A stretch of 34,561 nucleotides of DNA. Source: Chloroflexota bacterium. Its GTDB lineage: Bacteria > Chloroflexota > UBA11872. Location of the stretch: NCBI GenBank assembly GCA_026707285.1, contig JAPOXD010000001.1, positions 1 through 34,561 on the forward strand. Reading direction: 5' to 3'. This document shows, one piece after another, positions 23,506 to 31,212 of the stretch. A program made the position numbers and the translations under genes. Each line of letters starts with the position of its first letter. Positions within the stretch are counted from its first letter, which is position 1. The notes below the pieces were generated by a model. That model made no database searches, was not told where the DNA came from, and was given only the letters and a program-made list of their open reading frames with translations.

Positions 23506-24567
23506 CTATGTCAAGGCGAAGGACGTCCGGCCGCTGGCGAGGTCCCCTTTGATGGTGCGGAAGATCGAGCGGGCCAGGTGCCGCTTGAGAGCTCGCACGG
23601 CCTCGCGGCGACTTTTGCCCTCCCGCAGCCGGCGCTCGACATAGCGCTGGCCCGCGCTGCCCGGCATCCGCACCTGGGTCACCGCGATGCGGTGCAGCGC
23701 CACATTCAGCTGGCGGTTGCCCCGCCGGTCCAGCCGGTGCCGCACCCGCGTTCCGCTCGACGCCTCGCGCGGCGCCACGCCGCAGAACCGCGCGTAGCTC
23801 GCCTCTCGCCCAAAGTGCGCCGGGTCGCCCGTCTCGGCCAGCAGCCGCGCCGCCGTGAGCGCCTGGCAGCCCGGGCGGTCGGTCAGCGACGTGCCCACCC
23901 GCGCCACCAGCGCGGTGAGCTCCTGGGTCCGCTCCGCCACCTCCGCATGCAGCTGCAGCAGCCGCTGCGCCAGGCGCTGCGCCAGCACCCGCCGCAGCCG
24001 TTGCACGGGGTCAGGGTCGGTCAGCGGCAGTGCCAGCACCCGCTGCGCTCCCACCGGGCGCCCCAGCGCGCCCACCGCCGCACTCACCTCCGCCCCGATC
24101 GCCCGCACGCTCGCCCGTAACTGATTGATCAGCCGCGTCCGCTCCTGCACCAGGGCGTCCCGCTCATCCGCTAACAGCCGCAGCATGGTCGCTCCGTCCT
24201 CCGGTCGCGCCACGGGACGGTCGGGCTCGCGCTGCAGCGCCCGCGCCGCCGCCAGCGCGTCCTGCGCATCGCTCTTGTCCCGCCGCCCGTCGTGGCGGCG
24301 CTCCCGCGCCGTCACCCAGCCCGGGATCTCGTGCACCTGCTCACCCGCCCGTTGTAGCCGCCGCGTCAACTCCCGCCCATGGCCGCCGGCTCCTTCGACT
24401 GCCCAGGCCCGCGGCCCCGGCGCCCCCGCCGCCCACCGCTGTACCTGCTGCTGCCCTGCGACCGTGTTCGGCACGGTGCGGTCGCCCTGCACCCGCCCCA
24501 GCGCATCCACCCGCACCGCCGTCAGCGTCCGCGCATGGCAATCCACCCCCACCACCCAGCTATCCAT
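23506..24567 (-). CDS. IS110-family transposase
   Basis: This 353-aa recombinase uses DEDD chemistry in a RuvC-like domain plus a serine nucleophile. N-terminal VVGVDCHARTLTAV gives the first Asp and AVEGAGGHGRELTRRL the Glu. GRRDKSDAQDALAAARAL holds the two later Asp residues. The middle is a coiled-coil-rich helical part. C-terminal PGCQALTAARLLAETGDPAHF and YARFCGVAPREASSGTRV with HRLDRRGNRQLNVALHRIA form the Transposase_20 domain with the Ser. The ATG start has GGAGGAGG upstream; a frame running to 25446 is only antisense readthrough of the next gene. It appears intact. IS110 elements lack terminal inverted repeats and, in studied cases, use a bridge RNA from the non-coding end. Confidence 0.95.
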   Translation of the reverse strand: MDSWVVGVDCHARTLTAVRVDALGRVQGDRTVPNTVAGQQQVQRWAAGAPGPRAWAVEGAGGHGRELTRRLQRAGEQVHEIPGWVTARERRHDGRRDKSDAQDALAAARALQREPDRPVARPEDGATMLRLLADERDALVQERTRLINQLRASVRAIGAEVSAAVGALGRPVGAQRVLALPLTDPDPVQRLRRVLAQRLAQRLLQLHAEVAERTQELTALVARVGTSLTDRPGCQALTAARLLAETGDPAHFGREASYARFCGVAPREASSGTRVRHRLDRRGNRQLNVALHRIAVTQVRMPGSAGQRYVERRLREGKSRREAVRALKRHLARSIFRTIKGDLASGRTSFALT

Positions 24568-24670
24568 CGCGTCCTCCTCCGCGCTACCCTCACCCGGCGG
24601 CGTGGCGGACAATCCTGTGTGGAGTGGCCTTGCGCCACGATCTCCTATCAAGTCACACCCGCCGCCCTGA
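24568..24670 (-). ncRNA. Structured leader of the IS110 element, candidate bridge RNA region
   Basis: On the minus strand the ~100 bases before the transposase ATG contain a perfect hairpin GTGGC-GCAAG-GCCAC (about 24627-24641) and shorter paired segments (GGATTGTCC). This is followed by a C/G-rich leader. In IS110-group elements the bridge RNA is encoded upstream of the transposase. The space here is short for a typical 150-250-nt RNA, so the RNA could extend left to ~24700 or start within dispersed repeats. Supported only by position and one hairpin. Confidence 0.3.
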
Positions 24671-24851
24671 GCATTGCCCGGCGGGGGGACACTTCGAACG
24701 CCAGGCCTGCCTACCGGCAGCCACGGAATGACTGAGTCACCCCCGCCGAATGCTCGGGACCCTAGCAAGCCCCGCCCGCAGCGTGGACACACAGGAATGA
24801 CAGGAAAGTGGCGCTTGGAAGGACAGAAACTGCCGCCCGGACTCCGACGGC
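24671..24851. repeat. Repeat-rich intergenic sequence beside the IS110 element
   Basis: It contains CTGCCTACCGGCAG (a short palindrome), 'CGGAATGACTGAG' and 'AGGAATGACAGG' segments that echo the GGAATGACAG tail of the 21-bp dispersed repeat. No gene was found. Confidence 0.45.
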
Positions 24852-26189
24852 TTAGCGCGGGAGCCAGGCGTCGTCGAGGACCTCCTCGGTCAGCCGCTTG
24901 CCCAGCAGATAGGTCGTGTTGTCGGGATACCAGAGCACCTGTTCCCCGGCGTAGTCGGTGAAGCTGCCGTAGAGGGGCATGCCGCCTCCGCGACCGGTCA
25001 CCGAGTGGACGGCGTACTCGTTGTCGGCGAGCAGGTGGGGCCGGCCGAACACCAGCGGCTGGCCGCCGGGGTTGTCGATCTCTCGACCGACGCTGACGCA
25101 GACCGGCCGCCGCGCCTTGCCGTCGCCGGGTCCGTCGGCCCCATGCGCGGTGCCGTCGTTGTTGTGGAAGAACAGCAGGAATCGTCCGTCGCGCAGCTTG
25201 TGCAGCGGGCAAGGCGACGAGGGATGCGGAATGGGCGGTCCGCCGGGCTGAAACCGCAGCGGCGCTGCCTCGGACCACGACTCGCCGTAGTCCTCGGACA
25301 CCGAATACCAGATCCAGCCGGTCATAGTACGCATCACGGCCAGGATGCGGCCGTCGGAGAGGTTCTGGATCGACGGCTCCATGGCGCAGCTGATGCGCGG
25401 GTCGCGCGGATGCTGCACCTGGATGCCGTGCTCGGCGTCCGGCCAAGTCGTCACCACCAGGTCCGCCGGGTCGTCCACCGTCATCACGTTGTCGAATCGG
25501 AGGAACCAGCCCTCGTGATGGCGGGCGTTGAAGCCGATTTCCGGCGTCACCGTCTCGAATTGACGCTGATAGTGGTTGGAGGCCCAGCGCGTCATCGGGC
25601 AGATCACCTGGCCGCGCCGGTTGACGATGGGCGCCTGCCAGCCGGTCGGCACCCAGCTGCTGAGCATGGCCGGGTCGGGATCGTCGATGGCCCCGCGGCC
25701 GATGACCGTGTCGTAGCGCTCGCCCCAGGTGACGCCGTCGTCGTCCGACACGCGCCAGGACAGCACCCCGGTCATCCCGCGGTCGAAGTCCACCGGCCCG
25801 GTGTTGCGGTGATAGAAGAGCCAGACGCGACCGCTATGCGGCACCACCACCGGCACCGACCACACCGGCACCTTGCCGGAGTCGTCCGGCGGCGCCTCGA
25901 CCACCGTGGGGCGGCTCCAGGTGCGCCCGCGGTCCTCGCTGCGGGCCGTCACTATCCGCACGTTCACCCCGTGGAAGTGGTCCCCGGCCTGCGTCCAGGT
26001 GGCCAGGAATGCGCCCGTGGTCGTGACCGTGACGATGAAGTGGGTGTTGCCGTTGTCCCACGGCCCGTCCGGCCGCGGCCCGGTGTCGTGCTCGGGAGTG
26101 TCGTCGTCGGCCGGCACGTAGACGACGTAGTCGGGATTGGTGCGGAGGGCGTCGCGCCAGCGAGCGGCGGCGGTGGATTTCGGAGGCAT
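24852..26189 (-). CDS. Asp-box (sialidase-like beta-propeller) protein, cytoplasmic
   Basis: The 445-aa protein has three clear Asp-boxes (S-x-D-x-G-x-[TS]-W): SEDRGRTW, SDDDGVTW and SEDYGESW. These mark a six-bladed sialidase-like propeller. A catalytic Arg triad cannot be assigned with confidence, so exo-sialidase activity is not assured; many such proteins act on other sugar acids. The start is ATG at 26189 with GAGGG upstream; an upstream TTG (26204) is possible. No signal peptide is seen, so it acts inside the cell. It is divergent from the HAD gene at 26333, with a LacI-type operator in the shared spacer. Confidence 0.8.
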   Translation of the reverse strand: MPPKSTAAARWRDALRTNPDYVVYVPADDDTPEHDTGPRPDGPWDNGNTHFIVTVTTTGAFLATWTQAGDHFHGVNVRIVTARSEDRGRTWSRPTVVEAPPDDSGKVPVWSVPVVVPHSGRVWLFYHRNTGPVDFDRGMTGVLSWRVSDDDGVTWGERYDTVIGRGAIDDPDPAMLSSWVPTGWQAPIVNRRGQVICPMTRWASNHYQRQFETVTPEIGFNARHHEGWFLRFDNVMTVDDPADLVVTTWPDAEHGIQVQHPRDPRISCAMEPSIQNLSDGRILAVMRTMTGWIWYSVSEDYGESWSEAAPLRFQPGGPPIPHPSSPCPLHKLRDGRFLLFFHNNDGTAHGADGPGDGKARRPVCVSVGREIDNPGGQPLVFGRPHLLADNEYAVHSVTGRGGGMPLYGSFTDYAGEQVLWYPDNTTYLLGKRLTEEVLDDAWLPR

Positions 26190-26262
26190 GGAGAGCACCC
26201 TCAAAGGCAGGACGCCGCGGCACGCAGCGCCGGTGGGCCGGTCACGGCCAACGCCGTCCCGA

Positions 26263-26276
26263 CGAAAGCGCTTCCA
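26263..26276. promoter_or_regulatory. LacI-family operator candidate
   Basis: CGAAAGCGCTTCCA centres on the palindrome AAGCGCTT and matches the LacI/GalR operator pattern TGRAARCGYTTYCA almost throughout (read on the minus strand TGGAAGCGCTTTCG). It lies in the divergent spacer between the Asp-box gene and the HAD gene. No LacI-type regulator gene is in the window. Confidence 0.5.
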
Positions 26277-26332
26277 TCATCCCACCCGCGCGAGTGACAC
26301 GCCCACCCGCGTCGCTGGTGGTAGGTTCCCGT

Positions 26333-27091
26333 GTGACCACCTCGCTCCCGGCGGCCGTGTTTTTCGATGCCTACGGCACGCTGATCGACTTCCCGGACGA
26401 CCCCTCGCCGTTCGACTACATGGCCGACGCCTTGCGGCGGGCGGGAGTCGACCTGCCGCGCGCGCGCCTCGACGACGCCCTGCACGCGGAAATGCGCTAC
26501 TACAAGGCGCACTACGCCTCGGTCCGCACGGCCGACGACCTCGAACGGCTCCGCATCGAGGATGCTCGGGTGTACTTGGATGCGCTGGGCGACACCGGTG
26601 CGGTTCCGCTCGACCTGAACCAGGTCGCCGACGAGCTGGCGGCGGCCTTCGAGAGCCGCGTGCTTCCCGACGCGCATGCGGCCATCGACCTCGTGCGAGC
26701 GGCCGGCGTGCGCGCGGCCGTCCTCAGCAACTTCAGCTACCTGCTGCCGCTGGTCCTCGATGAGGTAGGGCTTGGCGATCGCCTCGATCCCATCGTCTTC
26801 TCGGCGGCCGTGGGCGCCGAAAAGCCCGACCCGCGCATCTTCGCCGCCGCGGCCACCGCGGTCGACGCCGATCTTGCCGACTGCGTGCTCATTGGCGACG
26901 ACTTCAAGAACGACGTCGGCGGCGCGCAGCGCTGCGGAATGCCCGTGATCTGGCTCGCGCGCGATGGATCGGACGTCCCGCCCGGCGTGGCCGTGGCCCG
27001 GACCCTGGTGGACGCCGCCCGGCTGGCTCTGGGACCCGGATGGCGTGACCTGTCCCGCAGCGGGCGCACGCCGCCATCGGGGAACGCCTGA
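26333..27091 (+). CDS. HAD-like hydrolase of the haloacid-dehalogenase type
   Basis: The protein (252 aa from GTG at 26333; GTG at 26294 would add 13 residues) has motif I FFDAYGTL. This is D-x-Y-G-T, as in L-2-haloacid dehalogenases, which lack the +2 Asp. Motif II is AVLSNFSYLLP with the Ser-Asn pair. Motif III is AEKPDPRIF, and motif IV is IGDDFKNDVGGAQRCGM. A four-helix cap lies between. By family knowledge such proteins may dehalogenate or hydrolyse small acids; the true substrate is unknown. The start is chosen because GGTGG/TAGG lies about 9 bases upstream. It is divergent from the Asp-box gene and one base before yjbQ. Confidence 0.83.
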   Translation: MTTSLPAAVFFDAYGTLIDFPDDPSPFDYMADALRRAGVDLPRARLDDALHAEMRYYKAHYASVRTADDLERLRIEDARVYLDALGDTGAVPLDLNQVADELAAAFESRVLPDAHAAIDLVRAAGVRAAVLSNFSYLLPLVLDEVGLGDRLDPIVFSAAVGAEKPDPRIFAAAATAVDADLADCVLIGDDFKNDVGGAQRCGMPVIWLARDGSDVPPGVAVARTLVDAARLALGPGWRDLSRSGRTPPSGNA

Positions 27092-27092
27092 C

Positions 27093-27494
27093 ATGTGTCC
27101 GGCCACGCTGCGCGTCGCCACCTCCGCGCAAACGTCGGTGCACCCCATCGGACGCCAGATCCAGGCAGCCCTTGACGGGCGGGAGGTCGGGGATGGCCTG
27201 CTGCTGGTCAGCGTCCCGCACACCACCTGCGCCGTAACGCTGAACGAACCCGAACCGGGACTGCTCGACGACCTGGCCCGGTCGCTAGAGCAACTGGTGC
27301 CCTGGCGCGGCTCCTACGCACACAACCGGGGCGCGGAGGACAACGCCGCCGCCCACGTCCGCGCCGCCTTGCTGGGCCATCAGCTGCTCGTGCCGGTCGT
27401 CGACGGACGGCTGCAGGTCGGCGTATGGCAGGACGTCCTGCTGGTCGAGTGCGACGGTCCCCGTAGCCGCACCGTCGAGCTGCGCATGGTCTAG
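27093..27494 (+). CDS. yjbQ: Secondary thiamine-phosphate synthase-like enzyme (YjbQ/UPF0047)
   Basis: The 133-aa protein has the UPF0047 hallmark SVPHTTCAVTLNEPEPGL, the NAAAHVRAALLG helix with conserved His, and the C-terminal GRLQVGVWQDVLLVECDGPR block. Overall length is the usual 130-140 aa. YjbQ from E. coli has weak thiamine-phosphate synthase activity; the physiological role is unsettled. The ATG lies one base after the HAD stop (27089-27091), so the two are co-transcribed. A longer frame to 26964 would overlap the HAD gene and is rejected. Confidence 0.92.
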   Translation: MCPATLRVATSAQTSVHPIGRQIQAALDGREVGDGLLLVSVPHTTCAVTLNEPEPGLLDDLARSLEQLVPWRGSYAHNRGAEDNAAAHVRAALLGHQLLVPVVDGRLQVGVWQDVLLVECDGPRSRTVELRMV

Positions 27495-27516
27495 GTCGCG
27501 GCGGATCGCGCGCGGG

Positions 27517-29034
27517 TCACTCCTGCAGCGACGCAACCTCGGCAAACGAATCCGCGAGCGCTGGATATAGGCCCCGATAGAGGCGGTACGTCGCCTCGTA
27601 GGCGGCGTGCGTGTCACTGCCGGGCTCTACTTCTCGGGTTCGGCTCGCCGTCGCCGCGCATGCCTCGTCGACGGAGGCGTATGCCCCGACGGCGACCCCG
27701 GCCAGCAGCGCCGCGCCGAAGGCGGGGCCGCGGTCCTCGGGCTCGAGGCTGATCGGAAGACCGAGCACGTCGGCCACAATCTGCCGCCAGAGCGGGCTGC
27801 GCGCGCCGCCGCCGGCGATCTTGACCCGGCGCGCGGGCAGGCCAAGCTCCTGGATGATCTCCAGTCCGTCGCGCAGGCTGAACGCGACGCCTTCCAGCAC
27901 GGCGCGCACCACGTCGCCACGCCCGTGGGCGGTCGTGAGGCCGAAGAGCACGCCGCGCGCGTTGGGATCGAGATGGGGCGTGCGCTCGCCCTGGAGATAG
28001 GGCAGCCAGACGAGACCGCGACTGCCGGCGGGCGAGGCGGCCGCCTCGCTCGTGAGCGAGTCGTAGGGATCGCCGTCGCCAGCATCCCGCGCGCCCAGAG
28101 TGTCCCGCACCCAGCGCAGTGAGATTCCGGCGCCCTGGGTGACGCCCATGACGTGCCAGGTCTTAGGAACGGCATGACAGAACGTATGCACGCGACCGGC
28201 GGGATCAATCTGTGGCTGGTCGCCGGCCACGAACACCACGCCCGACGACCCGATGGTCACGAGCGCGTCGCCCGCGGCAACAATGCCCGCCGCGACGCCG
28301 CCGGCAGCCTGGTCGCCCGCGCCCCCGGCAACCTGCAAGCCGGCGGGCAGGCCCAGGGCCTCTGCCGCCGCGACGGTCAGCGCACCGGCCGGCTCGGGCG
28401 ACTCGACGACGCGCGGCAGCCACTCCTGGGGAATTCCCAGGTCGTGCGTCATGCCGTCCGACCACGCCCGCTTGGCCACGTCGAAGAGCGCCGTGCCCGA
28501 GGCGTCCGCGACGTCGGCGGCGGCCTCGCCCGTGAGGCGCAGGCGAATGAAGTCCTTCGGCAGCAGCACGCGTCGAATCCGGGCGTAGGCGTCGGGCTCG
28601 TGCTCGCGCACCCACAAGAGCTTGGGCGCGGTGAATCCCTCCAGCGGCGGATTGGCGGTGCGCGCGATCACCTCGGCCAGCCCAATCTGGCGCTCGATGG
28701 CCTGTCGCTGCGCGCCGGTGCGCTGGTCGCACCAGAGGATGGCCGGCCGGATCGACTGGTCGTTCTCGTCCAAGAGCGTCGCGCCGTGCATCTGGCCGGT
28801 GAGTCCAATCCCCCGAATGGCCGAAGGGTCGGGCGCGGCGCGGACGCACGCGCCGAGCGCCTCCAACGCCGCCCGTTCCCACGCGTCGGGGTCTTGCTCG
28901 GCCCAGCCGGGCCGCGGGGTGTCCATGGGGTATTCCGCGGCGTGCGTTGCCAGGATCTGACCTGACCGCGCGACGAGCACCGCCCGCGCGCTGGTGGTGC
29001 CCAGGTCCAGGCCCAGCAGCAGGTCGTCGGTCAT
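27517..29034 (-). CDS. xylB: Xylulokinase-type FGGY carbohydrate kinase
   Basis: This FGGY kinase (505 aa) phosphorylates a pentulose, most likely D-xylulose, for the pentose phosphate pathway. LLLGLDLGTTSARAVL is the N-terminal phosphate loop. GLTGQMHGATLLDENDQSI with the MHG triplet is the xylulokinase signature, and AILWCDQRT follows. GGAGDQAAGGVAAGIV is the second phosphate loop, and IAGGGARSPLWRQIVADVLG is the adenosine motif. The ATG at 29034 is the start; a frame to 29472 would run through the SDR gene. It lies 41 bp downstream of the SDR and convergent with yjbQ. Substrate identity rests on family and context. Confidence 0.9.
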   Translation of the reverse strand: MTDDLLLGLDLGTTSARAVLVARSGQILATHAAEYPMDTPRPGWAEQDPDAWERAALEALGACVRAAPDPSAIRGIGLTGQMHGATLLDENDQSIRPAILWCDQRTGAQRQAIERQIGLAEVIARTANPPLEGFTAPKLLWVREHEPDAYARIRRVLLPKDFIRLRLTGEAAADVADASGTALFDVAKRAWSDGMTHDLGIPQEWLPRVVESPEPAGALTVAAAEALGLPAGLQVAGGAGDQAAGGVAAGIVAAGDALVTIGSSGVVFVAGDQPQIDPAGRVHTFCHAVPKTWHVMGVTQGAGISLRWVRDTLGARDAGDGDPYDSLTSEAAASPAGSRGLVWLPYLQGERTPHLDPNARGVLFGLTTAHGRGDVVRAVLEGVAFSLRDGLEIIQELGLPARRVKIAGGGARSPLWRQIVADVLGLPISLEPEDRGPAFGAALLAGVAVGAYASVDEACAATASRTREVEPGSDTHAAYEATYRLYRGLYPALADSFAEVASLQE

Positions 29035-29075
29035 TTGGACGTCAGGACAAGCGCTGACACGACAGTCGCGCCCGG

Positions 29076-29846
29076 TCACCAGGCGGTGACGCCGCCATCG
29101 ACGACCAGGTCGTGGCCGGTCACGAAGGCCGCGGCATCGCTGGCCAGGAACACCACCGCGCCCTGGATCTCCTCGATCTCCGCCATGCGGCCCATGGGCG
29201 TGTCGCGCGTCCAGATCGGGCGGGCCGGGATCATGTGCGGCGCGTTGACCATCTCGGTGCGGGTGTAGCCGGGGCTCACGGCATTGACGCGCACGCCGTG
29301 CTCCGCCCACTCGGCGGCCAAGGCGCGGGTGAGGTGAACGACACCGGCCTTCGATGCGCTGTAGTGCGCCTGCTGCTGCGGGCGGTTGATGATCTGCGCC
29401 GAGATCGAGGCCACGTTGACGATGGCGCCGCGCCCCTGCGGAATCATGACGCGCGCGGCCTCCTGCGAGCACAGGAATACACCCTTGAGGTTGGTGTCGA
29501 GCACGCGGTCCCAGTCGTCCTCGGGCATGTCAACGGCGTCGACCCAGGTGGTAATGCCGGCGTTGTTGACGGCGATGTCGAGCCCGCCCCAGTCATCGGC
29601 CACGGCCTGGACCGCGGCGCGCACGTCGTCGGCGCTGGTCACGTCGGCGTGGATCGCCTTGGAGCGAACGCCGCGTGACTCGATCTCGGCGACCGTCACG
29701 TCCAGGGTGGCGGCGGTGCGTCCGCAGACGGCGACGTCGGCGCCGGCCTCGGCCAGCGCTTGCGCCAGGCCCTTGCCGATACCGGTGCCGCCGCCGGTGA
29801 CGAGCGCGCGGCGGCCGTCGAGGCGGAAACGGTCGAGGACGCTCAT
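29076..29846 (-). CDS. Short-chain dehydrogenase/reductase (classical SDR)
   Basis: The 256-aa classical SDR has ALVTGGGTGIGKGLA as the cofactor loop (T-G-x3-G-x-G), DIAVNNAGITTW as the NAG block, and catalytic Ser in VNVASISAQI with YSASKAG for Tyr and Lys. AVSPGYTRTEM is the usual PG region, and the C-terminus GHDLVVDGGVTAW is typical. SDRs of this type oxidise polyols or reduce keto sugars with NAD(P); an R/K-rich pocket after strand 2 (CGRTAAT) suggests NADP(H) use, but weakly. It lies 41 bp upstream of xylB in the same direction. A role in supplying a ketose to the kinase is inference. Confidence 0.93.
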   Translation of the reverse strand: MSVLDRFRLDGRRALVTGGGTGIGKGLAQALAEAGADVAVCGRTAATLDVTVAEIESRGVRSKAIHADVTSADDVRAAVQAVADDWGGLDIAVNNAGITTWVDAVDMPEDDWDRVLDTNLKGVFLCSQEAARVMIPQGRGAIVNVASISAQIINRPQQQAHYSASKAGVVHLTRALAAEWAEHGVRVNAVSPGYTRTEMVNAPHMIPARPIWTRDTPMGRMAEIEEIQGAVVFLASDAAAFVTGHDLVVDGGVTAW

Positions 29847-29888
29847 GCGGGCGGTCCGTATCGAGCGGTACGGCCGAGGTTGGGAACT

Positions 29889-29909
29889 TTAGATTCCTCG
29901 CTGCGCTCG
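29889..29909. repeat. 21-bp dispersed repeat, second copy
   Basis: Identical to 23479-23499 and continuing into GGAATGACAGA. It lies between the SDR and the zinc dehydrogenase, and so may separate the two transcription units. Confidence 0.6.
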
Positions 29910-29967
29910 GAATGACAGACGGGGTCCGAATGACAAATGGGGGCTGGACCGAGATAGAGCGCCGGCA

Positions 29968-30984
29968 TCACGGCTCGACCATGACCTTGATGCAGGCGTC
30001 CTTGCGCGACCGCGCGAAGTCCATCGCGTCCTGCACGTCCTCAAGCGGGTAGTGGGCCGAGACGAGCGGCTCGAGATCGACGCGTCCCGAGGCCACGAGC
30101 TCGATGGCCTTGGGCCAGGTGTGGGCGTAGCGGAACACGCCCACCACGTCCAGCCCCTTGTCGATGATGTGGTTGGTGTCGATGGGCGCGGTGTCGTCGG
30201 GGCTCAACCCCACCAGGACCACGCGACCGCCGCGCGCGGCGAGACCAATCGATTGCACCACCGTGGCCGGGGCGCCGGCAGTCTCGAAGACCACGTCGAA
30301 GCTGTCGGCCAGCTCGGAGGCGACGTCGACCTCGCGGGCATCGACGGTGCGCTCGGCGCCCAACTCGCGGGCCTTCTCCAGACGGAAGTCGACGACGTCG
30401 ACCACGGTGACGGCGTCGATGCCCTGGCTCTTCAGGCTCAGCAGGGTCACGAGCCCGATGGGACCGGCCCCGAGGACGACCGCCCGATCGCCCAGGACCG
30501 CTTGCCCTCGCTCGACGGCGTACAGCCCGACCGAGAGTGGTTCAATGAGCGCCGCGGCGTCGTAGCTCATGCCGTCGGGAATCTTGAAGCAGCGCGAGGC
30601 CGGGTGCGCCACGTATTCCGCGAACGCCCCATGCACCGGCGGCGTGGCCATGAACACTACGTCGGGGCAGAGGTTGTAGCGACCGGCCTGGCAGTGCTCG
30701 CACCCATGGCAGGGGACGCCGGGCTCGATCGACACCCGGTCGCCGGGCGCGAGGTGCGCGACCTCCGCACCGACCGCAACGATCTCACCGGACGGCTCGT
30801 GGCCCAGGATCAGCGGCTGCTCCACGACGAAGTGCCCGATGCGTCCGTGCTCGTAGTAGTGAATGTCGGACGCGCAGATGCCCACCGACCGAATGCGAAC
30901 CAGCGCCTCATGGGCCGCCGGAGCCGGGACGGCGCTCTCGCGGACTCGGATGTTGGCGGTCCCTTCGAGGTAGGCGGCCTTCAT
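29968..30984 (-). CDS. Zinc-dependent polyol dehydrogenase (sorbitol/xylitol/L-idonate type MDR)
   Basis: This medium-chain dehydrogenase (338 aa) has catalytic zinc ligands in [17 protein letters not shown] and [12 protein letters not shown]. The structural zinc lobe is [20 protein letters not shown], with all four Cys. [20 protein letters not shown] is the NAD-binding Rossmann loop, and [18 protein letters not shown] follows, with Asp favouring [20 protein letters not shown] is the sorbitol dehydrogenase block. It would oxidise sorbitol, xylitol or a related polyol to a ketose. The ATG is at 30984; a frame to 31251 would translate repeats. Next to it are the SDR and xylB, consistent with a polyol -> ketose -> phosphate route. 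Confidence 0.93.
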   Translation of the reverse strand: MKAAYLEGTANIRVRESAVPAPAAHEALVRIRSVGICASDIHYYEHGRIGHFVVEQPLILGHEPSGEIVAVGAEVAHLAPGDRVSIEPGVPCHGCEHCQAGRYNLCPDVVFMATPPVHGAFAEYVAHPASRCFKIPDGMSYDAAALIEPLSVGLYAVERGQAVLGDRAVVLGAGPIGLVTLLSLKSQGIDAVTVVDVVDFRLEKARELGAERTVDAREVDVASELADSFDVVFETAGAPATVVQSIGLAARGGRVVLVGLSPDDTAPIDTNHIIDKGLDVVGVFRYAHTWPKAIELVASGRVDLEPLVSAHYPLEDVQDAMDFARSRKDACIKVMVEP

Positions 30985-31212
30985 GCTCAGTTCCCACTCA
31001 CCTGCGCCAGCCGGACCTTCTGAACGATACCGCGCGGCGTAGGCAGCGGGGGCTTGAGTCCGGTCGGGTCGGTTCGTGTCCGTTCGTGGTGAGCCCGTCG
31101 AACCACGCCCTTCGACAGGCTCAGGGCGAACGGCATCGGGTGCGGCTGCGGCCTGCGGTTTAATGGAATCCGCGCCGATCGTGTCGTGCCGCATGCCAGT
31201 GCGGGAGAGCCC
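30985..31212. repeat. Divergent intergenic region with dispersed repeats
   Basis: Between the divergent dehydrogenase and fhs genes lies the 25-bp unit at 31081-31105, identical to 19393-19417. It is followed by a CCTTCGACAGGCTCAGGGCG-type segment. Both genes must have promoters here, but no confident -35/-10 pair was found. Confidence 0.55.

Noticed and set aside
24568-25446. N-terminal extension of the IS110 transposase to 646 aa
   Set aside because: The added part is antisense to the Asp-box gene. The transposase homology and a strong GGAGGAGG site put the start at 24567.
27517-29472. 651-aa version of the xylulokinase
   Set aside because: The extra N-terminal 146 residues run through the SDR gene in another frame; the FGGY start LLLGLDLGTTS follows the ATG at 29034.
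29856-29873. CCGTA...TACGG dyad upstream of the SDR as an operator
   Set aside because: Only 5-bp arms with an 8-base spacer in a GC-rich context; too weak to list as a regulatory site.
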